64,000 bases of DNA, from positions 3,720,001 to 3,784,000 of the forward strand of contig NZ_CP116942.1 of NCBI RefSeq assembly GCF_028532485.1, written 5' to 3'. The notes below the pieces were generated by a model that saw only the letters and a list, made by a program, of their open reading frames with translations, did not search any database and had not been told where the DNA came from. Shown piece by piece: positions 34,005-41,493 of the stretch (position 1 is its first letter; each line of letters begins with the position of its first letter). The position numbers and the translations under genes are program-made. Source of the DNA: Iamia majanohamensis. GTDB lineage: Bacteria > Actinomycetota > Acidimicrobiia > Acidimicrobiales > Iamiaceae.

Positions 34005-35207
34005 TCAGGCGCGGCCGCGGAGCATGAGGTTCCAGTACAGGAACGGCAGCCCGTAGCGTTTGAGTAGCCACATGTCGTAGCGCTCCTTCTTGGTGTCGAT
34101 CACCGGGATCGTCGGGTGCGGCTTCATCGTGTAGTCGAACTCGGCCAGCAGCATCCGGTTGCGCGCGGTCGTCAGAGGGCAGGAGGCGTAGCCGTCGTAG
34201 GAGGCCTCCACCGCAGAGCCGGCCATGACCGCCAGCAGGTTCTCGACCACGACCGGGGCCTGCTTGCGAATCGCCGCACCCGTCTTGGAGTTGGGGGTGG
34301 AGCCGGCGTCACCGAGGGCGAACACGTTGGGGAAGCGGGCGTGCTGCATCGTGTGCTTGTCGACCTCGACGTAGCCGGCCGGGTTGGTGGGATCGGCGAG
34401 CGGAGAGCGCTTCACCCAGTCCGGTGCCGACTGCGGGGGAACCACGTGGAGGAGGTCGTAGCCGAGCGTGGCCTTGGCGCCACCCTCGCCCACGTCGGAG
34501 ATGACCACCTCACGGGCGTCGGGGTCGACCTCGGTGACCTCATGGCTCAGGCGGACGTCGATGCCGTAGCGCTCGACGACCTTCTCGAGCACGGCGGAGA
34601 ACTCCGGGACGCCGAACATCTTGGGGGTGGGCAAGACGAGCACGACATCGATGTCGTCGAGTACGCCTTCGCGCCGCCAGTGATCCGCCGCCAGGTAGGC
34701 GATCTTCTGGGGTGCGCCGGCGCACTTGATCGGTCCGGAGGGCATGGTGAACACGGCCGTGCCGGAGCGCATCTCGCGGACGAAGTCCCAGGTCCGGGGC
34801 GCGTGCTCGGCGATGTAGTTGGTCGACACCCCGTTCTTGCCCAAGGTCTCCTCTGCACCAGGGAGACGGTCCCAGTCGAGCTGGATGCCCGGGCACACGA
34901 CGAGGTGGTCGTAGCCGACCTCGTCGCCTGACCCGAGGGCCACCGTCCCAGCCTCGGGGTCGATCGCCTCGGCCCGCTCCCGGATCCACGTGACGCCCTT
35001 GGGCATCACGTCGGCCTGGTCACGGAAGGACTTCGCCAGCGAGGCCCTGCCTCCGCCCACCAGCGTCCACAGCGGCTGGTAGGCGTGCTGGGTGGCGGGA
35101 TCGATCACCGCGACGCTCGTCTCGCCCGCCCGTCGCAGGCGAGCGGCCACCGAGACGCCCGCGGACCCGCCCCCGACGATCACCGTGCGATGCGAGGTCT
35201 TGGCCAT
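34005..35207 (-). CDS. sqr: sulfide:quinone reductase-like flavoprotein
   Basis: 400 residues from the ATG at 35207 (TAGGAG site). FAD-binding VIVGGGSAGVSVAARL at the N-terminus; second dinucleotide segment; Cys in PIKCAGAPQKIAYLA near residue 160 and in YASCPLTT near 345 are candidate redox Cys; FALGDAGSTPNSKTGAAIRKQ is the C-terminal FAD motif. It would oxidise sulfide to a persulfide or polysulfide, passing electrons to quinone. Divergent from the GntR gene, with the perfect GAATGT palindrome between. Confidence 0.87.
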   Translation of the reverse strand: MAKTSHRTVIVGGGSAGVSVAARLRRAGETSVAVIDPATQHAYQPLWTLVGGGRASLAKSFRDQADVMPKGVTWIRERAEAIDPEAGTVALGSGDEVGYDHLVVCPGIQLDWDRLPGAEETLGKNGVSTNYIAEHAPRTWDFVREMRSGTAVFTMPSGPIKCAGAPQKIAYLAADHWRREGVLDDIDVVLVLPTPKMFGVPEFSAVLEKVVERYGIDVRLSHEVTEVDPDAREVVISDVGEGGAKATLGYDLLHVVPPQSAPDWVKRSPLADPTNPAGYVEVDKHTMQHARFPNVFALGDAGSTPNSKTGAAIRKQAPVVVENLLAVMAGSAVEASYDGYASCPLTTARNRMLLAEFDYTMKPHPTIPVIDTKKERYDMWLLKRYGLPFLYWNLMLRGRA

Positions 35208-35229
35208 GCGAGGGCTCCTACGGTCGTCT

Positions 35230-35245
35230 GAATGTCCGAACATTC
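35230..35245. promoter_or_regulatory. GAATGTCCGAACATTC operator
   Basis: Perfect inverted repeat with 6-bp arms and 4-nt centre, 23 bp upstream of the sqr-like start and 88 bp upstream of the GntR start. The best copy of the element that recurs at 33975, 35312 and 36162. Confidence 0.7.
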
Positions 35246-35311
35246 TGACTTGACGTGTGACGTCGGTCAACCCCGAGGACAAAGGGGGCACGTTTTCTTG
35301 TCGATAGGCAC

Positions 35312-35327
35312 GAATGTCCGTAGGTTC
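35312..35327 (+). promoter_or_regulatory. operator half-site and leaderless promoter of the GntR gene
   Basis: GAATGTCCGTAGGTTC keeps the left arm and centre and part of the right arm. TAGGTT (35321-35326) inside it is a -10 box ending 7 nt before GTG 35334, so binding would repress the regulator's own transcription. Confidence 0.55.
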
Positions 35328-35333
35328 GTCACG

Positions 35334-36107
35334 GTGAAGCCCGCAATCGACCGCCGGAGCCCCATGCCGCTGTGGAGCCAGGTGAGCGACGACCTGCGCC
35401 GGCGGCTCGACGCCGGCGAGTTCGCCGAACGCTTCCCCAACGACAACGAGCTCATGAACCACTACGGGGTGAGTCGCCACACCGCACGAGACGCCGTGCG
35501 CCGTCTCCAGGACGCGGGCCTGGTGGTGCGGGAGCGCGGCCGAGGCACCCACGTGGTGACGCCCGGGCTCGAACAGCCCCTCGGCACGCTCTACAGCCTG
35601 TACCGCTCGATCGAGGACCAGGGCTTCGAGCAGCGCAGCACCGTCCGCTTCCTCGAGGAGCGGACCGATGCCGAGGCCGCTGGGGTCCTCGGCCTCTCGT
35701 CCCGCGCCCGGCTCGTCTACCTCGAGCGCGTGCGCTTCGCCGATGGCGAGCCCGTCGCCGTCGACTGCTCGTGGCTCCCCGCCGAGGTCGCCCGCCCCTT
35801 GCTGGACGTCGACTTCACCCGAACCGCTCTTTACACAGAGCTGCAGGCGCTCTGCGGCGTGCGCCCGGTGTCGGGCTGGGAACGACTCCGGCCCGAGCTC
35901 CCCAGCCCCGAGCAGCGCCGGTTGCTCGGCCTGCCCGCCCGCCAGCCGGTCTTCGCCATCGAACGCGTGACGAGCAGCGCCGACGGCCCGCTGGAGTGGC
36001 GCCACTCAGTCATCCGCGGCGACACCTTCGCCTTCGTCGCCCGCTGGAGCGGCACCGCCACCTCGGCAGTCAGCGGCATGGAGTCCCTGAGCGTCGCGCT
36101 GCCCTGA
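35334..36107 (+). CDS. GntR-family regulator with UTRA domain
   Basis: 257 residues from GTG 35334, chosen because a -10 box ends 7 nt upstream; ATG 35364 is possible. N-terminal winged helix at about residues 12-78 (PLWSQVSDDLRRRLDAGEF, DNELMNHYGVSRHTARDAV), then a UTRA/HutC effector domain (GEPVAVDCSWLP, FAIERVTSSADGPLEWRHSVIRGD). Its own promoter and three neighbouring promoters carry the GAATGT element, so it is the likely regulator of the sulfur island. The ligand is unknown. Confidence 0.9.
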   Translation: MKPAIDRRSPMPLWSQVSDDLRRRLDAGEFAERFPNDNELMNHYGVSRHTARDAVRRLQDAGLVVRERGRGTHVVTPGLEQPLGTLYSLYRSIEDQGFEQRSTVRFLEERTDAEAAGVLGLSSRARLVYLERVRFADGEPVAVDCSWLPAEVARPLLDVDFTRTALYTELQALCGVRPVSGWERLRPELPSPEQRRLLGLPARQPVFAIERVTSSADGPLEWRHSVIRGDTFAFVARWSGTATSAVSGMESLSVALP

Positions 36108-36161
36108 CCGCGCCGCGCCGTCTCGGGCCGTCTCCCGGCCGCATGCGGCCCGACTCAGATC

Positions 36162-36186
36162 CGGACATTCGGAGGAGCGGTACCCT
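36162..36186 (+). promoter_or_regulatory. GAATGT half-site and leaderless promoter of the MshC-like gene
   Basis: CGGACATTC (36162-36170), the right arm with part of the centre, lies between the -35 region and TACCCT (36181-36186), which ends 6 nt before the ATG at 36193. The left arm is degenerate. Confidence 0.45.
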
Positions 36187-36192
36187 TTCGCC

Positions 36193-37332
36193 ATGACGAT
36201 CAGGCTCGGCCGACAGGACATCTCCCTGGTGGGACCGGTCCGGGTCTACATCTGCGGGATCACGCCGTACGACACGACCCACGTCGGTCACGCCGCGACG
36301 TTCGTCTGGAGCGATGTGGCGGTGCGATTCCTCCGGTTGCTCGGCCACGAGGTCCGCGTCGCCCGCAACATCACCGACGTCGACGACGGGCTGCTCCGAA
36401 GGGCCGAGGCAGACGGGGCGTCGTGGCGGTCGCTCGCCACCCAGCAGACCTACCGGTTCGAGGACGACATGGCTCGCCTCGGCGTCTCCACACCCACCGT
36501 CGAGCCGCAGGCCCACAACTTCGTGGACGAGGTCATCCAGCTCGCCCAGGCACTGCTCGATCGAGACCAGGCCTACGAGGTCGGTGGAACGGTGTACTCC
36601 CAGCACGACGGAGTCCACGACAGCGCAGGGCTATCGGTCGACGAGGCGATGGTACTGGCAGCCGAACGAGGCGAGGACCCTGACGACCCGTCGAAGCAAG
36701 ACCCCCTGGACACTGTCGTCTGGCAAGGCATCGGTGACGACGACCCCGGCCCTGGATGGGACAGCCCCTGGGGTCGCGGCCGGCCGGGCTGGCACGCCGA
36801 GTGCGCCGCCATGGCCCTCGCGACGCTCGGGCCTGGCCTCGACCTCCACTGCGGGGATGCGGACCTCGCCTATCCGCACCACGCCTTCGAGACGGCCCAC
36901 GCCGAGGCCGCAACGGGCGTCACGCCGTTCGCTCGGGCCTGGCTGCGGGCCGGGACCGTCCACCTCGACGGGGCCAAGATGGCCAAGTCGACCGGCAACC
37001 TCGTCCTCCTCGACGACCTCCTCGGCCGCTGCTCGCCGGCTGCCCTCCGCCTCATCATCTGTGACCGCCGCTGGTGGGACGAGTGGGAGCTCGTGGAGGG
37101 TGACATCGCCCATGCGGAGGATCGAGTCCGTGCCCTACGCGCCGCGGCTGGTCCTGGCCACGATGCAGCCCACGACGAAGTCATCGCCGCCCTGTCCGAC
37201 GATCTCGACGTGCCCACCGCACTCGGCATCGCCGAGGGGGCCGGCGGTCGAGCCGCCGAGGCCGTTCTCACCGTCCTCGGCTTGCACCACACCGAGCCGA
37301 CGCGGCGGACCTCGATCCTCCCGTCACCGTGA
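36193..37332 (+). CDS. mshC: MshC-like cysteine ligase (mycothiol-synthesis type)
   Basis: 379 residues, class I aminoacyl-tRNA-synthetase fold. YICGITPYDTTHVGHAAT holds the zinc Cys and HIGH motif; NITDVDDGLL, EDPDDPSKQDPLDTVVW, PGWHAECAAMAL (zinc Cys), YPHHAFETAHAEA and KMAKSTGNL (KMSKS) follow. ITPYD and the PSKQDPLD segment fit MshC, which joins Cys to glucosaminyl-inositol, better than CysRS, and no long anticodon-binding tail is present. Regulated with the sulfur genes by the GAATGT element, so it may supply a thiol acceptor for persulfides. A specialised paralogue is possible. Confidence 0.75.
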   Translation: MTIRLGRQDISLVGPVRVYICGITPYDTTHVGHAATFVWSDVAVRFLRLLGHEVRVARNITDVDDGLLRRAEADGASWRSLATQQTYRFEDDMARLGVSTPTVEPQAHNFVDEVIQLAQALLDRDQAYEVGGTVYSQHDGVHDSAGLSVDEAMVLAAERGEDPDDPSKQDPLDTVVWQGIGDDDPGPGWDSPWGRGRPGWHAECAAMALATLGPGLDLHCGDADLAYPHHAFETAHAEAATGVTPFARAWLRAGTVHLDGAKMAKSTGNLVLLDDLLGRCSPAALRLIICDRRWWDEWELVEGDIAHAEDRVRALRAAAGPGHDAAHDEVIAALSDDLDVPTALGIAEGAGGRAAEAVLTVLGLHHTEPTRRTSILPSP

Positions 37333-37413
37333 CCTGACGCCGACGGCGGCCACGTCCGAGTGCACCAGGGTTGCGTCGTCGGTGGTGGTCCGCGCAGTCG
37401 TCGTCGTCGATGA

Positions 37414-37857
37414 TCAGCGCGAGAGGGTGGCGAAGTCGCCTCGCAGCGCCTTCAACGCGTAGCGCTCGGCATCGATCTCCTGGCGGGACCGAACCCCCAG
37501 CCGGCGGAACAGCGGGAGAGGCGGGCACCACCCCTGCACTGCGTGCTGGAGGAGGAACGTGAGCACGACCAACGGCACGAGGAAGAGACGGCGGTTGACG
37601 AAGAGTCCGCCGAGCACACCGAGGAGGGCGAGCGTCGAGGCGTTCGCCGCGAGGATCCGTTCCATGTCGGACTCGCACTCGAGCTCGCGGATGCGAGCTG
37701 TGATCGCCTCCTCCGGCTTCCCCAAGTAGCCGGCCACCCGTTCCCGGAGCTCTGCGTCCTCGTGATGGACCCGATCTCGGTCGGTGTGCTCACGAACTCG
37801 ATCACCCCCAGGCACCTCCTGCGGTGTGGGCTCCTGGGTCGTTGCGCTCGTCGTCAT
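37414..37857 (-). CDS. DUF2892 membrane protein with long N-terminus
   Basis: 147 residues from the ATG at 37857 (GGAGG site, spacing 8). The first 65 residues are charged and probably helical (REHTDRDRVHHEDAEL). Then a DUF2892 hairpin (STLALLGVLGGLFVNRRLFLVP and LVVLTFLLQHAVQGWCPPLPLFRRLG in the known Cys position). The C-terminus is basic. Lies 79 bp downstream of the second MBL-rhodanese gene on the same strand. Confidence 0.82.
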   Translation of the reverse strand: MTTSATTQEPTPQEVPGGDRVREHTDRDRVHHEDAELRERVAGYLGKPEEAITARIRELECESDMERILAANASTLALLGVLGGLFVNRRLFLVPLVVLTFLLQHAVQGWCPPLPLFRRLGVRSRQEIDAERYALKALRGDFATLSR

Positions 37858-37936
37858 GGATGTCGCCTCCGTCCTCGTGGCGGCCCCGCTACCCAGGGAC
37901 CGATGGGTCACGCTCGAGGCCCACTCAGCCCGAGGC

Positions 37937-39292
37937 TCAGTCGTCGATGGACACCCCGGCGTCGGCGGCGTTGTCGTAAGCGTCGTCGATGAGCACGACA
38001 TCGCGGCCGGCCCGATGCAAGAGGCTGGCGGCGATGCTGGCCCGGAAGCCACTGGCGCAGTGGACCAGCGCACGCCCGGCCGGCACGTCGTCGAAGCGAG
38101 ACAGGAGCTCGTGCATCGGCACGTGCACTGCACCGGCGATGTGGCCCTCGTCCCACTCGTCCTCGCGACGGACATCGAGCACAAACGTGTCGTCTTCCTC
38201 CACCATCTTCGGGACCTGCCCGAACTCGACGGCGGCGTATCCGGCACGGTCGTGGCCCTCGCCGTAGGCATCGGGCCCGCCGTCGGCTGCACCCGACGGC
38301 CGATCGATGCCGACGCGCACGAGCTGGCGCTGCGCCTCGGCGATCTCGTCCTCGGTGTCGGCGAGAAGCGTGACCGCAGTGCCCCAGGGGATCAGCCAAC
38401 CGAGGTAGGTCGCGAACGGATCCGCTAGCTCGATGCCGATGGTCCCGACCACGTGGTCGCCTGCGAAGGCGCGGCGTTGACGGAGATCGACGACCCACTC
38501 GCCGCGGTGGATGCGCCGAGCAAGCTCGGCCGGGTCGACCGGCGCCGGCGGGGACAGGTCGATCGGCTGAGGACCGGCTGCGTTCAAGGGCGCCATGTGG
38601 GCGTAGTAGGCGGGATGGGCCGAGAGCCCGGAGATCAGCTGCTCGACGAAGTCGTCCTCAGACGCCGCGGTGAAGGCGACGTTGACCTTCTTCTCGGTCC
38701 CCACCGTCCCGTCGGACTCGCCCGTCGACTTCGCCGAGGAGCAGAAGCTGCCGAAGCCATGGGTGGGGTAGACGCAGGCGTCATCAGGCAGCAGCGAGAC
38801 GATGCGGTGAGCGGAGTGGAACTGCGCCCTCGTCAGCTCATCCGTGGGCACCGCGTCGACGAGGTCGGTCCGACCGACCGAGCCCAGCAGCAACGACCCG
38901 CCGGTGAAGGCCGCCGGCGGACCGTCCTCGTCGCGCACGATGTAGCTGAGGTGATGGAGCGTGTGCCCCGGGGTGGCCAGCACCTCCACCCGAAGGTCCC
39001 CCACCTCGACGATGTCGCCGCCCACGACAGGGTCGTGATCGAAGGCGAGGTCCTCCGCTGCGGCGTGCAGGTAGCGAGCACCGACCCGGCGGGCCAGGGC
39101 CAGCCCGCCCGAGACGTAGTCGTTGTGCAGGTGCGTCTCGGCGATGTGGGTGATCTCGACCCCGGCCGCCTCCGCGGCGTCGAGGATCCGGTCCAGGTCT
39201 CGCTGCGGATCCACGACCAGCGCTGCCGCCCCATCGTGGACGAGGTAGCTGCGATCGCCGAGCGACGGCGTCTCGATGATGACGACCTCCAT
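37937..39292 (-). CDS. persulfide dioxygenase-like metallo-beta-lactamase with rhodanese domains (second copy)
   Basis: 451 residues from the ATG at 39292 (a 4-codon longer start at 39304 exists). MBL domain with ETHLHNDYVSGG, GHTLHHLSYI and YPTHGFGSFCSS; a degenerate middle rhodanese (VTLLADTEDE, no Cys) and a C-terminal active one (LVHCASGFRAS). Same layout as the protein at 32573 but clearly diverged, with Asn-Asp in place of Ala-Asp in the metal motif. Probably also acts on low-molecular-weight persulfides, perhaps on a different thiol. Confidence 0.9.
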   Translation of the reverse strand: MEVVIIETPSLGDRSYLVHDGAAALVVDPQRDLDRILDAAEAAGVEITHIAETHLHNDYVSGGLALARRVGARYLHAAAEDLAFDHDPVVGGDIVEVGDLRVEVLATPGHTLHHLSYIVRDEDGPPAAFTGGSLLLGSVGRTDLVDAVPTDELTRAQFHSAHRIVSLLPDDACVYPTHGFGSFCSSAKSTGESDGTVGTEKKVNVAFTAASEDDFVEQLISGLSAHPAYYAHMAPLNAAGPQPIDLSPPAPVDPAELARRIHRGEWVVDLRQRRAFAGDHVVGTIGIELADPFATYLGWLIPWGTAVTLLADTEDEIAEAQRQLVRVGIDRPSGAADGGPDAYGEGHDRAGYAAVEFGQVPKMVEEDDTFVLDVRREDEWDEGHIAGAVHVPMHELLSRFDDVPAGRALVHCASGFRASIAASLLHRAGRDVVLIDDAYDNAADAGVSIDD

Positions 39293-39408
39293 GCGACCGG
39301 CCATCAGCGCGTCCGATCTTCCGGAGCAGCGTGGCGTTCGCGGACGAGGCCCTCGTTCAACATGGACCGTTCCCTACCCGCCTGCGGCGGTCAGACCCGG
39401 CAAAGGTT

Positions 39409-39418
39409 CGAACGTTCG
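39409..39418. promoter_or_regulatory. palindrome CGAACGTTCG in intergenic region
   Basis: A perfect 10-bp palindrome about 115 bp upstream of the second MBL-rhodanese gene and 50 bp before the DUF202 reading frame. Unrelated in sequence to the GAATGT element. Operator role is speculative. Confidence 0.25.
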
Positions 39419-39484
39419 CATCTGCGCTGGCGACAACCGTCCGCACGGGGCTGGTGCCGACTGACGCGGCGTACCATCCGAGCC

Positions 39485-39885
39485 ATCGACCAGAGCGAGC
39501 GTCCCACCGAGCCACCGCCGAACCGGTCGTCCGGCTGGTGGCTTGGCGATGAGGCGGCGAGGAGCCCGACTATCGGTTCACGCTGGCCAACGAGCGGACG
39601 TTCCTGGCATGGGTCAGCACCTCGCTCGCCCTCATGGCGGGGGGCGTGGCTCTGCACGAGTTCGTCGAACCCTTCTCGGTCGAAGGAGGGCGCCGCGCCC
39701 TCGCACTGGTCGCCATCGCCACCAGCGCCGCGTCAGTCGTGCTGGCCTATCGGCGGTGGGTGGCAGCCCAGCGCGCCATGCGCCTGCACCTCGCCTTGCC
39801 TCGGCACCTCGGCGTCCCCCTCGTGGCCGCCCTGATCGCAGTCCTCGCCACAGGCGCAGCGGTCTTGGTGCTGGCGTCGTCGTGA
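39485..39885 (+). pseudogene. DUF202 membrane protein, apparent frameshift near its start
   Basis: The frame containing YRFTLANERTFLAWVSTSLAL and three membrane helices runs to 39885, but is closed upstream by TGA at 39550-39552 with no ATG or GTG before the conserved motif. The expected N-terminus (IDQSERPTEPPPNRSSGWWLGDE) lies in another frame from 39485, preceded by TACCAT 7 nt before an ATC codon. So a frame change of one or two bases near 39545-39560 and a non-standard start codon both separate it from an intact gene. It could be a true lesion, programmed shifting, or a sequencing error. An internal ATG at 39634 would give only 83 residues. Confidence 0.6.
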
Positions 39886-40175
39886 ACCCCACCCAGCAGG
39901 CTCGGACTGCGCAGGCCCGGTCGCGGACCTGCAGCGCCATGATCGCCATGCTCGTCGTGGGGGTCCGTCTCGCCGCCGAACGGGGTGCCGGTCCGGTCGC
40001 GTTGTCCCTCGTCGCGCTCGTGCCCGCGTTCGCCATCGTCGGACTGAGCCGCCGGCGCGCCGCGCTCATCCTCACCTCGGAGTTCCCGCCACCTCTCGAG
40101 GAGCGGACGGCCGCCGTGATGGTCGCCGCCGTCGTACTCGCCGACCTGCTGGGTCTGGTGCTGTTGTTCAGGTAG
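39882..40175 (+). CDS. second DUF202 membrane protein
   Basis: 97 residues. GTG in a GTGA overlap with the upstream DUF202 stop. Begins NPTQQARTAQARSRTCSAM, which is a divergent form of the ANERTFLAW start, and has three membrane helices. DUF202 genes are commonly paired like this; function unknown. Confidence 0.75.
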   Translation: MNPTQQARTAQARSRTCSAMIAMLVVGVRLAAERGAGPVALSLVALVPAFAIVGLSRRRAALILTSEFPPPLEERTAAVMVAAVVLADLLGLVLLFR

Positions 40176-40460
40176 GGGGGGCCCGGACACCCTCTCCCAT
40201 CGCGCCTCGCCGCCGTCACCCGCCCTGGGTCTCCGTCCGGTCCTCATCACACCCTGGGTGAGCCCCTCCCGGCTCGATCTTGGGATCAGACGTTCCCCAT
40301 GCGACGAGACAGGCCGGGCTGCGGCGCTCCTCGGCCAGATTTCTTCGACACGCGGCTCCGCCCCGGACACAAATGGGACACAAACGGCGCGTCACGGGGC
40401 CGATCTGGACGTGACGGAACGACACGAGATGGACGAGGGCGTCTGAGCCTGGGAACGACG
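40176..40460. other. intergenic region, no gene supported
   Basis: Between the DUF202 pair and the tRNA terminator. The sequence is less GC-rich in parts (ATTTCTTCGACA, GGACACAAATGGGACACAAA). Reading frames here are short and unconvincing. It marks the junction between the accessory-looking left part and the core-looking right part, but I see no att repeat. Confidence 0.4.
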
Positions 40461-40504
40461 AAGCCCCTGGTCGGAGGGCATTTCTGCCTTCCTTCCAGGG
40501 GCTT
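40461..40504 (-). terminator. intrinsic terminator after tRNA-Glu
   Basis: AAGCCCCTGG and CCAGGGGCTT close a long hairpin with an inner stem and a small loop, directly downstream of tRNA-Glu on the minus strand. The tail is CGTCGTTCC, only weakly T-rich. Confidence 0.65.
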
Positions 40505-40513
40505 GGTGCTGAG

Positions 40514-40586
40514 CACCCCCAACGGGATTCGAACCCGTGCCGCCACCTTGAGAGGGTGGTGTCCTAGGCCGCTAGACGATGGGGGC
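40514..40586 (-). tRNA. tRNA-Glu (anticodon CTC)
   Basis: 73-nt cloverleaf without encoded CCA. Acceptor 5' arm GCCCCCA pairs with TGGGGGT; anticodon stem CCACC/GGTGG encloses loop CTCTCAA, giving anticodon CTC; T-arm GGGTTCGAATCCC is intact. First acceptor pair is G-T. Confidence 0.95.
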
Positions 40587-40646
40587 CTGTGTGCGGCTCC
40601 GGCCGGGGCCGGGGCCTATGTCGACGCTGCGCCAGGCGCAGGTCCG

Positions 40647-40718
40647 CTCGGGGGGGAGGACTCGAACCCCCAACGACTGGACCAGAACCAGCTGTGTTAC
40701 CGATTACACCACCCCCGA
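40647..40718 (-). tRNA. tRNA-Gln (anticodon CTG)
   Basis: 72-nt cloverleaf without CCA. Acceptor TCGGGGG/CCCCCGA, D-arm GTGTAATCGGTAACAC, anticodon loop TTCTGGT giving CTG, and T-loop GGTTCGAGTCC. Same strand as tRNA-Glu, 60 bp upstream of it. Confidence 0.95.
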
Positions 40719-40794
40719 AAGGTGGAGGTCGGAACCCTAGACGACACCCCCCGGATGTCGCACACCGGATGGCCCCGCGGCTCCCCGATCCGGC

Positions 40795-41493
40795 TCAGCC
40801 GGTGATGTTGGTGAGGCGCCGGTAGCCGGTGACGCGCCCGACCGACACGGCGACGGTCTCCCGGCCCAGCTGGGCCACCGAGCCGCCGTCGTGGTCGACC
40901 GTCGAGAGGTGGGGGTCGAGGCCGACCTCGTCGGCGATGCCGGCCACCCGGAGGGCGTGGTAGTCGTCGGTCACCAGCACCACCTCGTCGGCGCCCTCGT
41001 CCTTCAGGAACCGCGACGTGGCGGCCAGGGACTCGAAGGTGTTGGTGCCCTGGACCTCCTTCTCGATGGCCTCGTCGGGCACACCCCGCTCGCGGAGCCA
41101 GTTGTAGCCCGCGGTGGCCTCGGTGAAGGTGTCGCCGGCCTGGCGTCCGCCGGTGACCACGATGGTGGGGGCCACGCCCCGGCGGTAGAGGTCGAGGGCG
41201 TGGCGCAGCCGGGCCTCGAGCACCGGCGAGGGCCGGCCGTCGTACTGCGCCGCACCGAGGACGACGATGGCGTCCGACGGCGGTGCGCTGTCCTGGCTGG
41301 AGGCCCGCCACACCTGCAGGAAGGTGACGGTGAGGTACCCGAGGCCCACCACCAGGAGGATGCCGAGGATGCGCACGACCCGGCCGGGCCAGACCCGCCG
41401 GGGCGGGGGTGGGTCGGCCTCCAGCGCCTGGTGCTCGCCCGAGCTGATGAGCCCGGCGGGCAGCCGATCGGTGGTGGAGACCGGGGGGACCAT
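40795..41493 (-). CDS. DUF218/YdcF-family membrane-anchored protein
   Basis: 232 residues. One membrane helix near residues 38-60 (VVRILGILLVVGLGYLTVTFL), then the DUF218 domain: DAIVVLGAAQYDGRPSPVLEARL, IVVTGGRQAGDTFTEA and VVLVTDDYHALRV. The family includes SanA/YdcF-like envelope proteins. ATG shares a base with the gltX stop (TGATG), so translation is coupled. Substrate unknown. Confidence 0.88.
   Translation of the reverse strand: MVPPVSTTDRLPAGLISSGEHQALEADPPPPRRVWPGRVVRILGILLVVGLGYLTVTFLQVWRASSQDSAPPSDAIVVLGAAQYDGRPSPVLEARLRHALDLYRRGVAPTIVVTGGRQAGDTFTEATAGYNWLRERGVPDEAIEKEVQGTNTFESLAATSRFLKDEGADEVVLVTDDYHALRVAGIADEVGLDPHLSTVDHDGGSVAQLGRETVAVSVGRVTGYRRLTNITG

Noticed and set aside
36193-37332. 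Calling this gene a standard cysteinyl-tRNA synthetase
   Set aside because: ITPYD and PSKQDPLD signatures and the short C-terminus fit MshC better; CysRS remains a lesser possibility.
39543-40175. A single 210-residue protein from ATG 39549
   Set aside because: Its first 110 residues are an Arg-rich out-of-frame reading of DUF202; only the last 97 residues form a real protein, starting at GTG 39882.
40216-40425. 69-residue minus-strand frame with a CPIC segment
   Set aside because: No ribosome site, no promoter pattern and no recognisable fold; placed in the intergenic junction.
40514-40718. tRNA genes as integration sites
   Set aside because: No duplicated 3' tRNA end or integrase gene was seen in the window.
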